From: Aquabacterium soli
GTDB lineage: Bacteria > Pseudomonadota > Gammaproteobacteria > Burkholderiales > Burkholderiaceae_C
Assembly (NCBI RefSeq): GCF_003933735.1
Contig: NZ_RSED01000001.1
Coordinates: 372,001 to 436,000 of the forward strand
Reading direction: 5' to 3'
Length of the DNA stretch: 64,000 bases
Shown here: one piece after another, positions 21,733 to 30,722 of the stretch
Layout of the letters: each line of letters opens with the position of its first letter
Numbering within the stretch: the first letter of the stretch is position 1
Notes under the pieces: generated by a model
Databases searched by the model: none
What the model was told of the DNA's origin: nothing
The model's input: the letters and a program-made list of their open reading frames with translations, nothing else
Program-made: the position numbers and the translations under genes

Positions 21733-21930
21733 TCAGTGGTTGGAGGTCCAGCTGTCCACCTGGCGCTCGGCTTCATCCTTGGCCACGCCATAGCGCTCCT
21801 GGATGCGGCCGACCAACTGCTCACGGCGGCCTTCGATCTTGTCGAAGTCGTCGTCGGTCAGCTGGCCCCATTGTTCCTGCACCTTGCCTTTGAGTTGCTT
21901 CCAATTGCCTTGTACGCGATCCCAGTTCAT
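21733..21930 (-). CDS. CsbD family stress protein
   Basis: A 65-residue hydrophilic protein with the CsbD hallmarks: [20 protein letters not shown] at the start, [14 protein letters not shown] and [10 protein letters not shown]. CsbD-like proteins are induced by stress (sigmaB in Bacillus, YjbJ in E. coli) and have no defined activity. ATG at 21930 follows AAGGA. A CCTACAGTG box lies about 72 bases upstream. Confidence 0.9.
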   Translation of the reverse strand: MNWDRVQGNWKQLKGKVQEQWGQLTDDDFDKIEGRREQLVGRIQERYGVAKDEAERQVDSWTSNH

Positions 21931-22002
21931 GGCCTGTTCCTTTGGTTGAAGTGATTGATCGGGGGTGTCCCGTCAGGTGAAACCTGCTCGGGCGTTCGAA
22001 TG

Positions 22003-22011
22003 CACTGTAGG
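22003..22011 (-). promoter_or_regulatory. Possible -10 element (CCTACAGTG) upstream of CsbD gene
   Basis: On the minus strand TTCCTACAGTGCA lies about 72 bases before the CsbD ATG, identical over nine bases to the boxes before the DUF3309 and ankyrin genes. TACAGT is a four-of-six match to a -10 hexamer. TTGACT lies about 22 bases upstream of CCTACAGT, giving a tentative -35. Inference only. Confidence 0.35.
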
Positions 22012-22203
22012 AACACGCCTTCGGAACGTCTGTAGTCAAGTGATGAAGCTGGCGTCAGCAAGCGCTGACGCTTCGTTACGCGTCAGACGCGCCTGACACA
22101 GCTTTCGGCGCCCGCCGTCTGCGCAAGCGGGGCACATTGGTGAACCATTCAGCCCATGCCGTGAAAGCACTGCCCGAGCCCACCCGACGAGAAGGACACC
22201 ACC

Positions 22204-22533
22204 ATGAGCGCTGCACCTACCTGGAGCCTGAAGGCCCCCGCCACGCCTGACGACGATGCGTCGCTCATGCCCTACCTGTTCTACACGCTGCTGCTGGCCC
22301 TGTGGATCACGCTGCTGGCGGTGTTCTACGGCGTGATGTCGGACACGGTGAACCGCGCCGAGCAGCGCCATCGCGACACGGTGGACCGTACGCTGGCCCT
22401 GAGCCGCTGCGAATGGAAGATCGGGGGGGAGGCGCGGGCCGCCTGCCGCGCACAGTTCGCCTCGCCCATGCAGGCAGAGCTGCCCAACCTCTCGTCTGAC
22501 GTCGAGCCTTCGCTGAACCTGGCCTACCGCTGA
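22204..22533 (+). CDS. Small single-helix membrane protein
   Basis: A 109-residue protein with a 22-residue cytoplasmic N-terminus, one membrane helix (about 23-45, LFYTLLLALWITLLAVFY) and a hydrophilic tail of about 60 residues containing two cysteines (in SRCEWK and RAACRAQ) that could pair. Ribosome site GAGAAGGA precedes the ATG. Convergent with mtgA. No family recognised. Confidence 0.6.
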   Translation: MSAAPTWSLKAPATPDDDASLMPYLFYTLLLALWITLLAVFYGVMSDTVNRAEQRHRDTVDRTLALSRCEWKIGGEARAACRAQFASPMQAELPNLSSDVEPSLNLAYR

Positions 22534-22558
22534 CGGGTGGCTCGCGGCCCTGGGGTGC

Positions 22559-23371
22559 TCAGGGCAGTTCGACCGCCCGCAGGCGCGCGGCAATCATGTT
22601 CGAACGCAGGCGCAGATAGCCCGAGCCGGGGTTCTTCTCGAAGCGCTTGGGTGCCGGCAGCATCACGGCCAGCCGGGCCGCCTGCAGCGGCGACAGCTGA
22701 GAGGCCGAGATGTGGAAGTAGTGGCGTGATGCGGCCTCGATGCCGAACACACCTTCGCCCCATTCCACATTGTTCAGGTAGATCTCCAGGATCCGCTCCT
22801 TGCCCAGCATGCCTTCGAGCATGAAGGTGAGCATGATCTCCTGGCCCTTGCGCAGAAAGCTGCGCTCGCTGGACAGGAACAGGTTCTTGGCCAGTTGCTG
22901 GGTGATGGTGGAGCCACCGATCACCTTGGGCGTGGCGTTGAGGGCCGAAGGCATCTCAGGCGCCGGGCGGCCACGGGCCTGGGCGCGGCTGGCGGCACGC
23001 TGGTAGCGCTCCATGGCCTTTTGCTTCTGGCTTTCCAGGCGCTGTTGTGCTTTGCTGTTCTTCTGCCAGGCCTTCTCCAGCGCATCCCACTCCACACCGT
23101 TGTGGTCCACGAAGCCTGCGTCTTCCGAGGCGATCACGGCGCGCTTGATGGACGGGCTGATCTGTGCGGCCGGCAGCCATGACTGGGACCAGAGGATGCG
23201 GCCTTGCTCTCGCAACAGGCGCGACATCTCGCTGCGCTGGAAGGCGGTTGATTGCGGATCGATCACGGCCATGGCACCGATGCGTGCCGCGAAGTACAGC
23301 TGCAGGCACACGCCCGACAGCACCATCAGGGCCACGATGCGCCAGGCTTGTCGGCCGATCGAAGGCTTCAC
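22559..23371 (-). CDS. mtgA: Monofunctional biosynthetic peptidoglycan transglycosylase
   Basis: The 270-residue product has an N-terminal membrane anchor (about 9-28) and a GT51 domain. The catalytic Glu lies in [18 protein letters not shown], with [28 protein letters not shown] and [13 protein letters not shown] as further family motifs. It polymerises lipid II glycans without a transpeptidase domain. A Lys/Gln-rich insertion at about 105-140 is somewhat longer than in E. coli MtgA. It starts with GTG overlapping the aroE stop (GTGA), the aroE-mtgA order seen in many betaproteobacteria. Confidence 0.93.
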   Translation of the reverse strand: MKPSIGRQAWRIVALMVLSGVCLQLYFAARIGAMAVIDPQSTAFQRSEMSRLLREQGRILWSQSWLPAAQISPSIKRAVIASEDAGFVDHNGVEWDALEKAWQKNSKAQQRLESQKQKAMERYQRAASRAQARGRPAPEMPSALNATPKVIGGSTITQQLAKNLFLSSERSFLRKGQEIMLTFMLEGMLGKERILEIYLNNVEWGEGVFGIEAASRHYFHISASQLSPLQAARLAVMLPAPKRFEKNPGSGYLRLRSNMIAARLRAVELP

Positions 23372-24267
23372 CGGGTGGCCTCCGGCGTGAGGCTGTCCAC
23401 CTCGGCGCGCAGCTGCGCCAGCACCGGGCGGGTATCAGGCCGCACGCCACGCCAGAGCGCGAAGCTCTCAGCCGCCTGTTCCACCAGCATGCCCAGGCCG
23501 TCACGGGCCATGGCGCCTTGCGCGCGCGCCCAGTCCAGGAAAGGCTGGGCGGCGGGGCCATACATCATGTCCAGCGCCAGGGATCCGGGCTTGAGCGCCT
23601 GGGCGCCCACGGGCACCTCGCCACCGCCCAGGCTGGCGGCAGTGCCGTTGATCAGCACGTCGAAGCCTTCACCTGCGTCGGTCAGGGCGCGGGCCTGCAG
23701 GGCGACGCCGTGCTGGGTCGCCCAGGCTTGGTGGCGCTCGACGAGGGCACGGGCCTTGTCCACGGTGCGGTTGGCCAGCACCAGTTCGCGGGGACGCTGT
23801 TCGATCAAGGGGCCCAGCACACCCGCGCTGGCACCACCGGCGCCCAGCAGCAGCACGCGCCGACCCTGCAGGGGCACGCCCGCATTGGCGGTGATGTCGC
23901 GCACCAGTCCTACGCCGTCGGTGTTGTCGGCCAGCCAACCGCCGTCGGCCTCGCTGTCGAAGCGCAGGGTGTTGGCCGCGTGGGCCAGCACGGCGCGCGG
24001 GGTGTGGCGCGCGGCCATCTCGAACGCTTCGAACTTGAAGGGCACGGTGACGTTGCAGCCGCGGGCGCCCTGCTGCACGAACTCGGTCAAGGTGGCCTTG
24101 AACCCGTCCAGCGGGCACAGCAGGCGCCCGTAGTCCAGCGTCTGGCCGGTCTGTGCGGCGAACAGCGCATGGATGCTGGGGGAGCGGCTGTGGGCGACCG
24201 GGTTGCCGGCCACAGCGTAGCGGTCCAAGCCCCGGGCGTCGGACGGGGTGCTGGCGGGAGCGTTCAT
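23368..24267 (-). CDS. aroE: Shikimate dehydrogenase
   Basis: The 299-residue product reduces 3-dehydroshikimate to shikimate with NADPH in the aromatic amino-acid pathway. It has the substrate-site HSRSPSIH, the catalytic Lys in NVTVPFK, the Asp in ADNTDGVG, the nucleotide motif [10 protein letters not shown] and the NADPH-selecting ANRT. Length is typical for AroE with a slightly long N-terminus (about 15 residues). The start overlaps the TonB-like stop (ATGA) and its stop overlaps mtgA. Confidence 0.95.
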   Translation of the reverse strand: MNAPASTPSDARGLDRYAVAGNPVAHSRSPSIHALFAAQTGQTLDYGRLLCPLDGFKATLTEFVQQGARGCNVTVPFKFEAFEMAARHTPRAVLAHAANTLRFDSEADGGWLADNTDGVGLVRDITANAGVPLQGRRVLLLGAGGASAGVLGPLIEQRPRELVLANRTVDKARALVERHQAWATQHGVALQARALTDAGEGFDVLINGTAASLGGGEVPVGAQALKPGSLALDMMYGPAAQPFLDWARAQGAMARDGLGMLVEQAAESFALWRGVRPDTRPVLAQLRAEVDSLTPEATR

Positions 24268-25154
24268 GGCGTGGGCGTGGCCTGCGTGGCCGTGGTCGTG
24301 GCTTCCATGCCGGCGTCGCGGGTGAAGCGAAAGCGCGAAGAGATCAGCAGCAGGTCATGGCCGGCGCGCACGTCGTCGGGCACGACGCCGAAGGGGCCGG
24401 CATTGCGCACGATGGCGGCGGCGCGTTTGTCCAGCCGCTTGTTGCCCGAGCTGCGCGTGACGATCGCATCGACCACGCGGCCCTGCCGGTCCAGCCAGAC
24501 TTCCATGACCAGATCGCCGTAGAGCTTGCGGCCGCTTTCGGTGGGAAAGTGCGTGGTGCCGGCGCGCTCGACCTGCGTGCGGAACTGGCTGTAGTACAGC
24601 GCATCGGCCGACTTGAGCGTGGCCGGGCTGAGGTAGCGCTTCTTGGGGCGTGCGTTCTCTTCGCGGATGCGTTTGTCGATCTCGGCCAGCAGTTCGGTCA
24701 GCTGGCGGCGCTTTTCGCGGTCGGAGCGGTTGTCACTGGCCTGGTTGGGTGCGCGCGGCTGTGGTGGAGGCAGGGCGGCCAGTTCATCCTGGATCTGGGT
24801 GAGCAGGCGCTGCTGCTCGATCTGCATGTTCTCGATCATGCGCCGCTCGGCGTCCAGCGAATCGCCCAGTTCGCTCTGCGGCGAGGGCGGCAGCGGCGAG
24901 GTGGCCCGGCCGCTGTCGGCATCGCCGCCGCCGGCCAGGTTGGCCTGGGCCAGCGCCTGTGCCTTGTCAGGCTTCTGCTCGCTGGCCGCGTTGACCAGGA
25001 TCACTTCCAGCGGCGTGTCCTTGAAGACGCGGTTGAAGCCTTCCGGATCGACGAAGCGCACCGTGAACAGGGCGGCGTGCAGGGCCACCGACACCGCGAG
25101 TGTCTTTTGCAGCAGGCTGAAGTTGCCGAGGGCAGACAGGAGCTTGTTGGGCAT
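24264..25154 (-). CDS. TonB-like energy transducer domain protein
   Basis: The 296-residue product has one N-terminal membrane helix (about 17-33), an acidic/Pro linker with a coiled coil (about 95-165), and a C-terminal TonB-type domain with [25 protein letters not shown] and [17 protein letters not shown]. The domain is intact, but the linker is not the long Pro-Lys repeat of classical TonB. In Burkholderiales this gene sits between rnb and aroE without exbB/exbD. Its role (TonB- or TolA-like) is unclear. It lies 38 bases after the RNase stop. Confidence 0.8.
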   Translation of the reverse strand: MPNKLLSALGNFSLLQKTLAVSVALHAALFTVRFVDPEGFNRVFKDTPLEVILVNAASEQKPDKAQALAQANLAGGGDADSGRATSPLPPSPQSELGDSLDAERRMIENMQIEQQRLLTQIQDELAALPPPQPRAPNQASDNRSDREKRRQLTELLAEIDKRIREENARPKKRYLSPATLKSADALYYSQFRTQVERAGTTHFPTESGRKLYGDLVMEVWLDRQGRVVDAIVTRSSGNKRLDKRAAAIVRNAGPFGVVPDDVRAGHDLLLISSRFRFTRDAGMEATTTATQATPTP

Positions 25155-25192
25155 GGTGTCCGGAAGGCGGGGCGGGCCGCTGGGGTGTCGTG

Positions 25193-27262
25193 TCAGGCGC
25201 CGGATCCTGGGGCCTCGGTGGCGGATGCGTCGGCATCCGTCACGTCGATGGCCAGGGTCAGCGGTCCTGCATTGTCCAGCACCTCGTCCTCGCTTTCGGC
25301 CTCGGGATCACCCTGGGCCGGCGCAGCCGCATCGTCCAGGCGGGTGAGCAGGCTGGCGTGCACATCCAGCGTGAGTTCGTCGATGCCCGTGACGCGCACG
25401 CGCACCTTGGCGTTGCGTGGCAGGCTCTCGCAGCCCAGGGCCTTGAAGACCAGGGGCAGGCTGTCTGCGCGCACCAGGCCGTTCATCATCACGGCGCAGT
25501 CGAGCTCGGTGACGCCCTGCTGCTGCAGGTGTTTCAGCGTCCAGTAGCGCTCCAGGCTGGACTGGAAGCCGTTGTAGGCGCTGTAGGCCGCATCGAAGTT
25601 GGAGATGATGGCGAAGAGCTCGGCATCCTTGGGCTTGAAGGGGGCGGCCAGGGCGGCGGTGCGCCCGTGGCGCGCGCAGGCCACGATCTGCCACTGGTTG
25701 ACCAGATCGACATAGCGGCGCAGCGGCGAGGTGGCCCAGGTGTACTGCGCCACGCCCATGCCGGCGTGCGGCATGGCCTTGGTGCCCATGCGCACCTTGA
25801 TGCCGGGCTGCAGGCTGGCCTGGCTGCGGTAGATGCCGGGCACGCCGTGCTCGTGCAGCCAGCCGCCCCAGGTGCTGTTGGCCAGGATCATGGCCTCGGC
25901 CACGATCAGGTCCAGTGGGGCGCCGCGCTTGCGCGTGCCGATCACCACCTGCTCGTGGCCGGTGGGCTCCAGGCGGTCCTCGGTGGTGTTCTCGCTGCCG
26001 TCGGGCTCGACCAGCTTGAAGGTGTAGTCGGGTCGGTTGAAGGTCTCGGGCTTGCCGCGCACCACTTCGCGCTGGGCTTTCAGGTGCCTGGCCAAACGGA
26101 AGGCAAAAGCCAGTTCAGGAGCAAAGTCGTAGCCGGCCGGAGCCTGGCCGGTCAGGCTGGCCTCGGTGATGGTGTCGTCGAGCTGGTCATGGCGCAGGTT
26201 GGCGGCGATGGGCACGCGTTCCAGCCTGGTTTCGCTGGCCTTGCGTTCGAGCGTGGCCTCGTCGAAGGTGACATACAGCGACACGGCAGGGCAGTCGCGG
26301 CCGGCCTGCAGGGTGTAGCTCTGCACCACCTCGTCGGGCAGCATGGTGATCTTGTGGCCCGGCATGTACACGGTGGACAGGCGCCCACGCGCCACGCCAT
26401 CGATCGGCGTGCCCGGCGCGATGGCCAGGCTGGGCGCTGCGATGTGGATGCCGTAGGTGACCGTGCCGGTGCCCAGGCCCTGCACAGACAGCGCGTCGTC
26501 GATCTCGGTGGTGGCCGAGTCGTCGATGGAGAAGGCCTTCACGGGCGCCAGGGGCAGCTCGTCCTTGATCGGGGGCGCTTCCAGCGCCGGGAAGCCCGTG
26601 CCCTTGGGGAAATGCTCGAACAGGAAGCGCTTCCAGTGGAACTGGTAGGGGCTGTCGATGGCGCCGGCGTCCTTCAGCAGGTCCAGCGGGGCGCGCTGGG
26701 TGGCCTTGGCCGCTTCGACCACGGCCTTGTACTCGGGGCCGTTCTTGTCGGGCTTGAACAGGATCTTGTAGAGCTGTTCCTTGATGGCGGGCGGGCAGGT
26801 GCCTTCACCGAGCTCACGCGCCCACTGCTCGATCTGCAGGGCCTGCTGCTTCTTGCGCTCGATGGCCACCAGGGCCTGCTTGAGGATGTCCTCGGGGGCC
26901 TTGCGGAAACGGCCCTTGCCGCGGCGGTGGAAGTAGTGCGGCGTCTCGAACAGGCGCATCAGCATGGCGGCCTGCTGCACGGGCGTGGCGGTGTCGCCAA
27001 AGTACTCGTTGGCCAGTTCGTCGAACCCGAAATCTTCTTCGGGGGCGACCTCCCAGACCAGGTCGACGTCGATCTCGGCCGCCATGGCGGGTGCCTGCCC
27101 CATCACCTCGGCGGGCGAGGGCTTGGCAAACTTGATCAGCACGTTGGCGGCTTTCACCTTGACGCGCTTGCCCGAATCCAGCTCGATCTGCATCGAACTG
27201 TCGGCTTCGGACATCACGCGGCCGGCGAGGAACTTGCCAGCGTCATCAAAAAGGGCAAACAT
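25193..27262 (-). CDS. RNB-domain ribonuclease (RNase II/R family)
   Basis: The 689-residue product has a family RNB catalytic domain in the middle, with the acidic motif SATTEIDDAL, IHIAAPSLAI, MPGHKITMLPDEVVQ and the MGTKAMPHAGMGVAQYTW-region typical of the C-terminal part of RNB. A beta-rich N-terminal region and a poorly conserved C-terminal S1-like stretch flank it. It should degrade RNA 3' to 5'. ATG at 27262 is preferred over TTG at 27265; no clear ribosome site is seen on this strand. Confidence 0.88.
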   Translation of the reverse strand: MFALFDDAGKFLAGRVMSEADSSMQIELDSGKRVKVKAANVLIKFAKPSPAEVMGQAPAMAAEIDVDLVWEVAPEEDFGFDELANEYFGDTATPVQQAAMLMRLFETPHYFHRRGKGRFRKAPEDILKQALVAIERKKQQALQIEQWARELGEGTCPPAIKEQLYKILFKPDKNGPEYKAVVEAAKATQRAPLDLLKDAGAIDSPYQFHWKRFLFEHFPKGTGFPALEAPPIKDELPLAPVKAFSIDDSATTEIDDALSVQGLGTGTVTYGIHIAAPSLAIAPGTPIDGVARGRLSTVYMPGHKITMLPDEVVQSYTLQAGRDCPAVSLYVTFDEATLERKASETRLERVPIAANLRHDQLDDTITEASLTGQAPAGYDFAPELAFAFRLARHLKAQREVVRGKPETFNRPDYTFKLVEPDGSENTTEDRLEPTGHEQVVIGTRKRGAPLDLIVAEAMILANSTWGGWLHEHGVPGIYRSQASLQPGIKVRMGTKAMPHAGMGVAQYTWATSPLRRYVDLVNQWQIVACARHGRTAALAAPFKPKDAELFAIISNFDAAYSAYNGFQSSLERYWTLKHLQQQGVTELDCAVMMNGLVRADSLPLVFKALGCESLPRNAKVRVRVTGIDELTLDVHASLLTRLDDAAAPAQGDPEAESEDEVLDNAGPLTLAIDVTDADASATEAPGSGA

Positions 27263-27331
27263 CAAACAGGAGGGTTCGTTCGGTCAGGGCGTGATTGTCC
27301 CATTTTGGCGAGACCACCGGCCGAGGGGGTG

Positions 27332-27952
27332 TCAGGCGATGCCGGGGGCGGGATCCGGCAGGCCCAGGAAGGCCAGCAGGTCTGGCAGGTGCAGGTCGAA
27401 ATCGCTGACGGCGTGGTCGCTGCCATCGAGCAGCTTGACGCGTGCGCCATCGTAGTGCGAGAGCATTTCGTGCCAGTCCAGCACCTCGTCGCCCTTGGCG
27501 ATCAACGCCCAGTAACGCTCGGCATGCTGAAGGGGATAGGGATCGAGCGCCTCGAACTCGGCAATGAACTCGGGGCGGAAGAAGAAGCGGTCGGCCGGGT
27601 TGTGGAAGGAGGTCTGCTCGCCGATGTGGCGGGCCAGGTCGCGCGCCGGGGCCACCGCCGGGTTGATGACGGCGGCGCGGCAGCCCAGGCGTTCAGCCAG
27701 CACTGTGGCGTAGAAGCCCCCAAGGGAGGAACCGATCACCACCATATCGTCGCGCGGCCACAGGGCCACGAGCGCTTCGAGTTCGGCAATGGCCTGGCGG
27801 GGCGAAGGCGGCAACTGGGGGCAGGCCCAGAACAGATCGCCTCCAGGGGGGCACAGCGGCTTCACTGCCTGCCCCAGGCGCACGGCCTTGGCTGATCTGG
27901 GCGAAGACCGGAAACCGTGCAGGTAGAGCAGGTGGGTGGGCGAGTGCGTCAT
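27332..27952 (-). CDS. yqiA: YqiA-type alpha/beta-hydrolase (esterase)
   Basis: The 206-residue product shows the YqiA/YcfP pattern: LLYLHGFRSSPRSAKA with the oxyanion-hole HGF near the start, the nucleophile Ser in VVIGSSLGGFYA, an Asp in KGDEVLDW and the terminal His in GSDHAVSDF. It is a small cytoplasmic carboxylesterase-like hydrolase; natural substrate unknown. It begins six bases after the upstream lipoprotein stop and 69 bases before the RNase gene, so it is probably part of one transcript. Confidence 0.85.
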   Translation of the reverse strand: MTHSPTHLLYLHGFRSSPRSAKAVRLGQAVKPLCPPGGDLFWACPQLPPSPRQAIAELEALVALWPRDDMVVIGSSLGGFYATVLAERLGCRAAVINPAVAPARDLARHIGEQTSFHNPADRFFFRPEFIAEFEALDPYPLQHAERYWALIAKGDEVLDWHEMLSHYDGARVKLLDGSDHAVSDFDLHLPDLLAFLGLPDPAPGIA

Positions 27953-27958
27953 GGCGAT

Positions 27959-28711
27959 TCATTGTGGCACCACGGTGCTGGACCTGGCCAGTGGCGTTTC
28001 GGCGGGTCCGGGAGGCTGCCAGCGGGCATCCGCCACGGCTTCGAGCACCTCGTCCAGGTAGCCGCCGACATAGTCGGGCAGGTGGTTCGCACCGCACTGC
28101 ACCACCAGCCATTGGCGGCCGTCAGGGAAGGAAGGGCCCAGATCGGCGGCCATCGTGGCCGCTTGCGTGGCGCCCTGGTAGGCGCCGGCCTGTTGGGGCC
28201 ACTGTTGCTGCGTGATGACCAGCCAGGCAGGACGCGTCCCTATGTTGGCCTGGCGGGAGGACACGACCGTGTGGGTCTGAGGGGGCGTCGGCAGGCTGCC
28301 ATCGCCATTGAGACCGACCCGGTAGCCGCGTGCGAGCACCGGCCAGATGCGGTGCCGTGAGGGCTGAAGCTGCACTGGCAGTTGACTGAGCAACTCGGCG
28401 ACGTGGGTTGAGGTGGGGGTCAACTGCAGCGCGCTGCCTTGGGTCAGCAGGCGGCTGAGCAGGCATCCCCGCGCGCCCGCGTCGTCTGAAAATGCCATCA
28501 GGGGTTCGGCACTGACATCGCGGCGGCGCGGATCTCCACGCTCGCGGTGACGCCTCAGGGCCTCGGCCGTCTGGTCGATGAAGCCCGGGGGCAAGTCGAT
28601 CTGCAGCCCGCTGGCCAAGTGGCTGATGGCCACGGGCCGAGGGGCCGCGCAGCCAGCCAGCATCGTGGCGAATACCGCCATGGCCAGCCTTCTATTCCTG
28701 GTGTTTTTCAT
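27959..28711 (-). CDS. Hypothetical lipoprotein
   Basis: The 250-residue product has a lipoprotein signal ending in MLAGC (about Cys21) and a mixed alpha/beta mature domain. It has one further Cys pair candidate (ARGCLLS and VVQCGAN) and a Gln/Thr-rich centre. No family is recognised. It lies between glpQ and yqiA on the same strand; expression with them is likely. Confidence 0.6.
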   Translation of the reverse strand: MKNTRNRRLAMAVFATMLAGCAAPRPVAISHLASGLQIDLPPGFIDQTAEALRRHRERGDPRRRDVSAEPLMAFSDDAGARGCLLSRLLTQGSALQLTPTSTHVAELLSQLPVQLQPSRHRIWPVLARGYRVGLNGDGSLPTPPQTHTVVSSRQANIGTRPAWLVITQQQWPQQAGAYQGATQAATMAADLGPSFPDGRQWLVVQCGANHLPDYVGGYLDEVLEAVADARWQPPGPAETPLARSSTVVPQ

Positions 28712-28809
28712 CGTGATCGCGGCGCGAGGCCGGATGGCAGCATGGCGCCATTGTGGCCTGGAGGCTGTGCATCCTGGCCGCGATCACATCCCCGTCATGA
28801 GGGGGCAGT

Positions 28810-29991
28810 TCAATCCCGCGTGAATTGATCGATCGCCTGGCGGCCCAGGAAGGGGTGATCGGTGAAGATGCCATCGAGCCCCAAGCGCAGGAAGGCCAGG
28901 ATCTGTCCGGCCAGGTCACCCCAGTCGCCCGCGTTGGCGCTGCTGTCAAACTCGTTGGGCAGGAACTGGTTCTCGGCGCGGAAGGTCCAGCCGTGCACGG
29001 TGAGACCTGCCGCATGGGCGTCGCGCACCAGCGTGGTGGGGGTGCCCAGCCGTCCGCCGGCCAGGGGGATCATCAGTGCCGTGTGCGCACCGATGCCGTC
29101 GGCGTAGCCGGCGATCTCCTTCAGGCCGGCGGGCGTGGCCAGGTCGGCATAGGTGCGGCGGTCTCCGGCCACGGTGAAGTCATAGGGCTGGCCGCCGTTG
29201 CTGAGCAGCTGGGCCAGGCGCAGCGAGGTCTTGCGCGACAGGGCCTTGAGGTTGGCCACCTCGAAAGACTGGATGATGACTGGATCACCCTTGTGGTGGT
29301 AGCCATGGCGGGCCAGGGTGCGCAGCAGGGGTTCTTCCAGCGGCAGCTTGATGCTGGCGAAGTAGCTGGGGTGCTTGGTCTCGGGGTACACGCCGATGGG
29401 CTTGACCTTCAGCAGGGCCTTCAGGCCGCCACGGCTCAGTGCCTGTTGGCGGCGGCGTTCGTTGGCCTGCTTGACCAGGTCGAGCACCTCGTTCAACGTG
29501 GGCACTTCGAACATGTTGTCGAAGCGGGTGTTGGCCGTGCGCAGGGCGGGCAGGCGCTCGCGGGCGCGCAGGGTCTTGAGCTCGGCCAGGGTGAAGTCCT
29601 CGGTGAACCAGCCGGTGAGGGCGACGCCGTCGATGGTCTTGGTCGTCTTGCGGCTGGCGAACTCCGGGCGGTCGGCGACGTCGGTGGTGGCTTCGCGGAG
29701 GCTGCCATCGGCGTTGAGCAGGGCGATGGCATTCTCGTGGCGGGCCACCAGCACGCCATCCTTCGTGATGACCAGATCGGGCTCGACGTAGTCGGCGCCC
29801 TGCTCGATGGCCAGCCAGTAGGCGGCCAGGGTGTGCTCGGGCACATAGCCGCTGGCGCCGCGGTGCGCGATGAGCAGTGGCTCGGCATTGTCCACGTGGC
29901 CTGGCAGGCTGGCGTGGACTGCAGTGGGGGTGAAGGCGAGCGCGGCAGACAGGGCCAGCGCACTGGTCAATGCATTGATCAGGCGGTGCAT
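28810..29991 (-). CDS. glpQ: Glycerophosphodiester phosphodiesterase (periplasmic GlpQ type)
   Basis: The 393-residue product has a signal peptide cleaved near AVHASLP and a GDPD TIM barrel. The catalytic His-Arg lies in LIAHRGASGYVPEHT, the metal-binding Glu/Asp in DYVEPDLV, and the second catalytic His in VARHEN. Length and signal match periplasmic GlpQ rather than cytoplasmic UgpQ. It would release glycerol-3-phosphate from deacylated phospholipids. ATG at 29991 has CAGGAG upstream. It heads the minus-strand run towards mtgA. Confidence 0.92.
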   Translation of the reverse strand: MHRLINALTSALALSAALAFTPTAVHASLPGHVDNAEPLLIAHRGASGYVPEHTLAAYWLAIEQGADYVEPDLVITKDGVLVARHENAIALLNADGSLREATTDVADRPEFASRKTTKTIDGVALTGWFTEDFTLAELKTLRARERLPALRTANTRFDNMFEVPTLNEVLDLVKQANERRRQQALSRGGLKALLKVKPIGVYPETKHPSYFASIKLPLEEPLLRTLARHGYHHKGDPVIIQSFEVANLKALSRKTSLRLAQLLSNGGQPYDFTVAGDRRTYADLATPAGLKEIAGYADGIGAHTALMIPLAGGRLGTPTTLVRDAHAAGLTVHGWTFRAENQFLPNEFDSSANAGDWGDLAGQILAFLRLGLDGIFTDHPFLGRQAIDQFTRD

Positions 29992-30283
29992 GGTCTCTCC
30001 TGGATGAGGGTATGACAAGGGGAGCGGGGTGCTGGTTCCCGCCACGTTCGACGATAGGCCGCCTGTGTGTCGGTACCGTGATGCTGCGGTCCGGCCGAGG
30101 GGATCACATGGAGATGCGGGGGCGCGCTGTCATCAAGCTGTCAGCAATAGGCCAATAGGATCACGGCCTGTCTTGTGGCGTGATCACTGCCTGCCTTTCG
30201 GGCGAGGTGATCGGTCTGTTGTTCCATCCCGTCATGTGCCCGTCGATGCGGCCTGCAAAGGCCGCGTGGCTGAACTCGTCCCT

Positions 30284-30691
30284 ATGAAACGCTCACGCGG
30301 CTTCACCCTGCTCGAACTGCTGGTTGTCCTGGTCATCATCGGCCTGCTGGCCGGCTATGTCGGGCCGCGCTTCTTCGCGCAGATCGGCAAGTCCGAGGTC
30401 AAGACGGCCACGGCGCAGATCGACGCATTGACCAAGGCGCTGGACCAGTTCCGCCTGGACACGGGCCACTACCCCAGCTCGGAGCAAGGGCTGGGTGCGC
30501 TGTGGACCAAACCCGGCGATGAAACCCGCTGGTGGGGACCTTACCTGCGTAAGGCGCCGCCCAAGGATCCCTGGGGCCGTGAGTACCAGTACCGGGCCCC
30601 CGGAGAGCACGGTGATTTCGACCTGTTCTCGCTGGGCAAGGATGGCCGCGAGGGCGGCGATGGCGAAGACCAGGACATCACCAGCTGGTGA
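30284..30691 (+). CDS. gspG: Type II secretion major pseudopilin GspG
   Basis: The 135-residue prepilin has a short basic leader cut before FTLLELLVVLVI, with the essential Glu at +5. The mature end, with HGDFDLFSLGKDGREGG and EDQDITSW, is the calcium-site region typical of true GspG. HYPSSEQGLGAL is another GspG signature. It builds the periplasmic pseudopilus. The ATG at 30284 is fixed by the leader; the longer frame is not real. It is the first gene of a ten-gene cluster. A 292-base gap to glpQ must hold its promoter; no obvious boxes seen. Confidence 0.92.
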   Translation: MKRSRGFTLLELLVVLVIIGLLAGYVGPRFFAQIGKSEVKTATAQIDALTKALDQFRLDTGHYPSSEQGLGALWTKPGDETRWWGPYLRKAPPKDPWGREYQYRAPGEHGDFDLFSLGKDGREGGDGEDQDITSW

Positions 30692-30722
30692 TGTCCATGG
30701 CCCACCCGCAAGCGTGATCACC

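Noticed and set aside
27263-27280. AGGAGG-like sequence next to the rnb start
   Set aside because: It is on the plus strand, so it cannot serve the minus-strand rnb gene.
25190-27895. Long plus-strand open frame (901 codons) opposite rnb and yqiA
   Set aside because: Composition is an antisense shadow (His/Gln/Gly/Val-rich, no domains); the minus strand holds clear RNase and esterase motifs.
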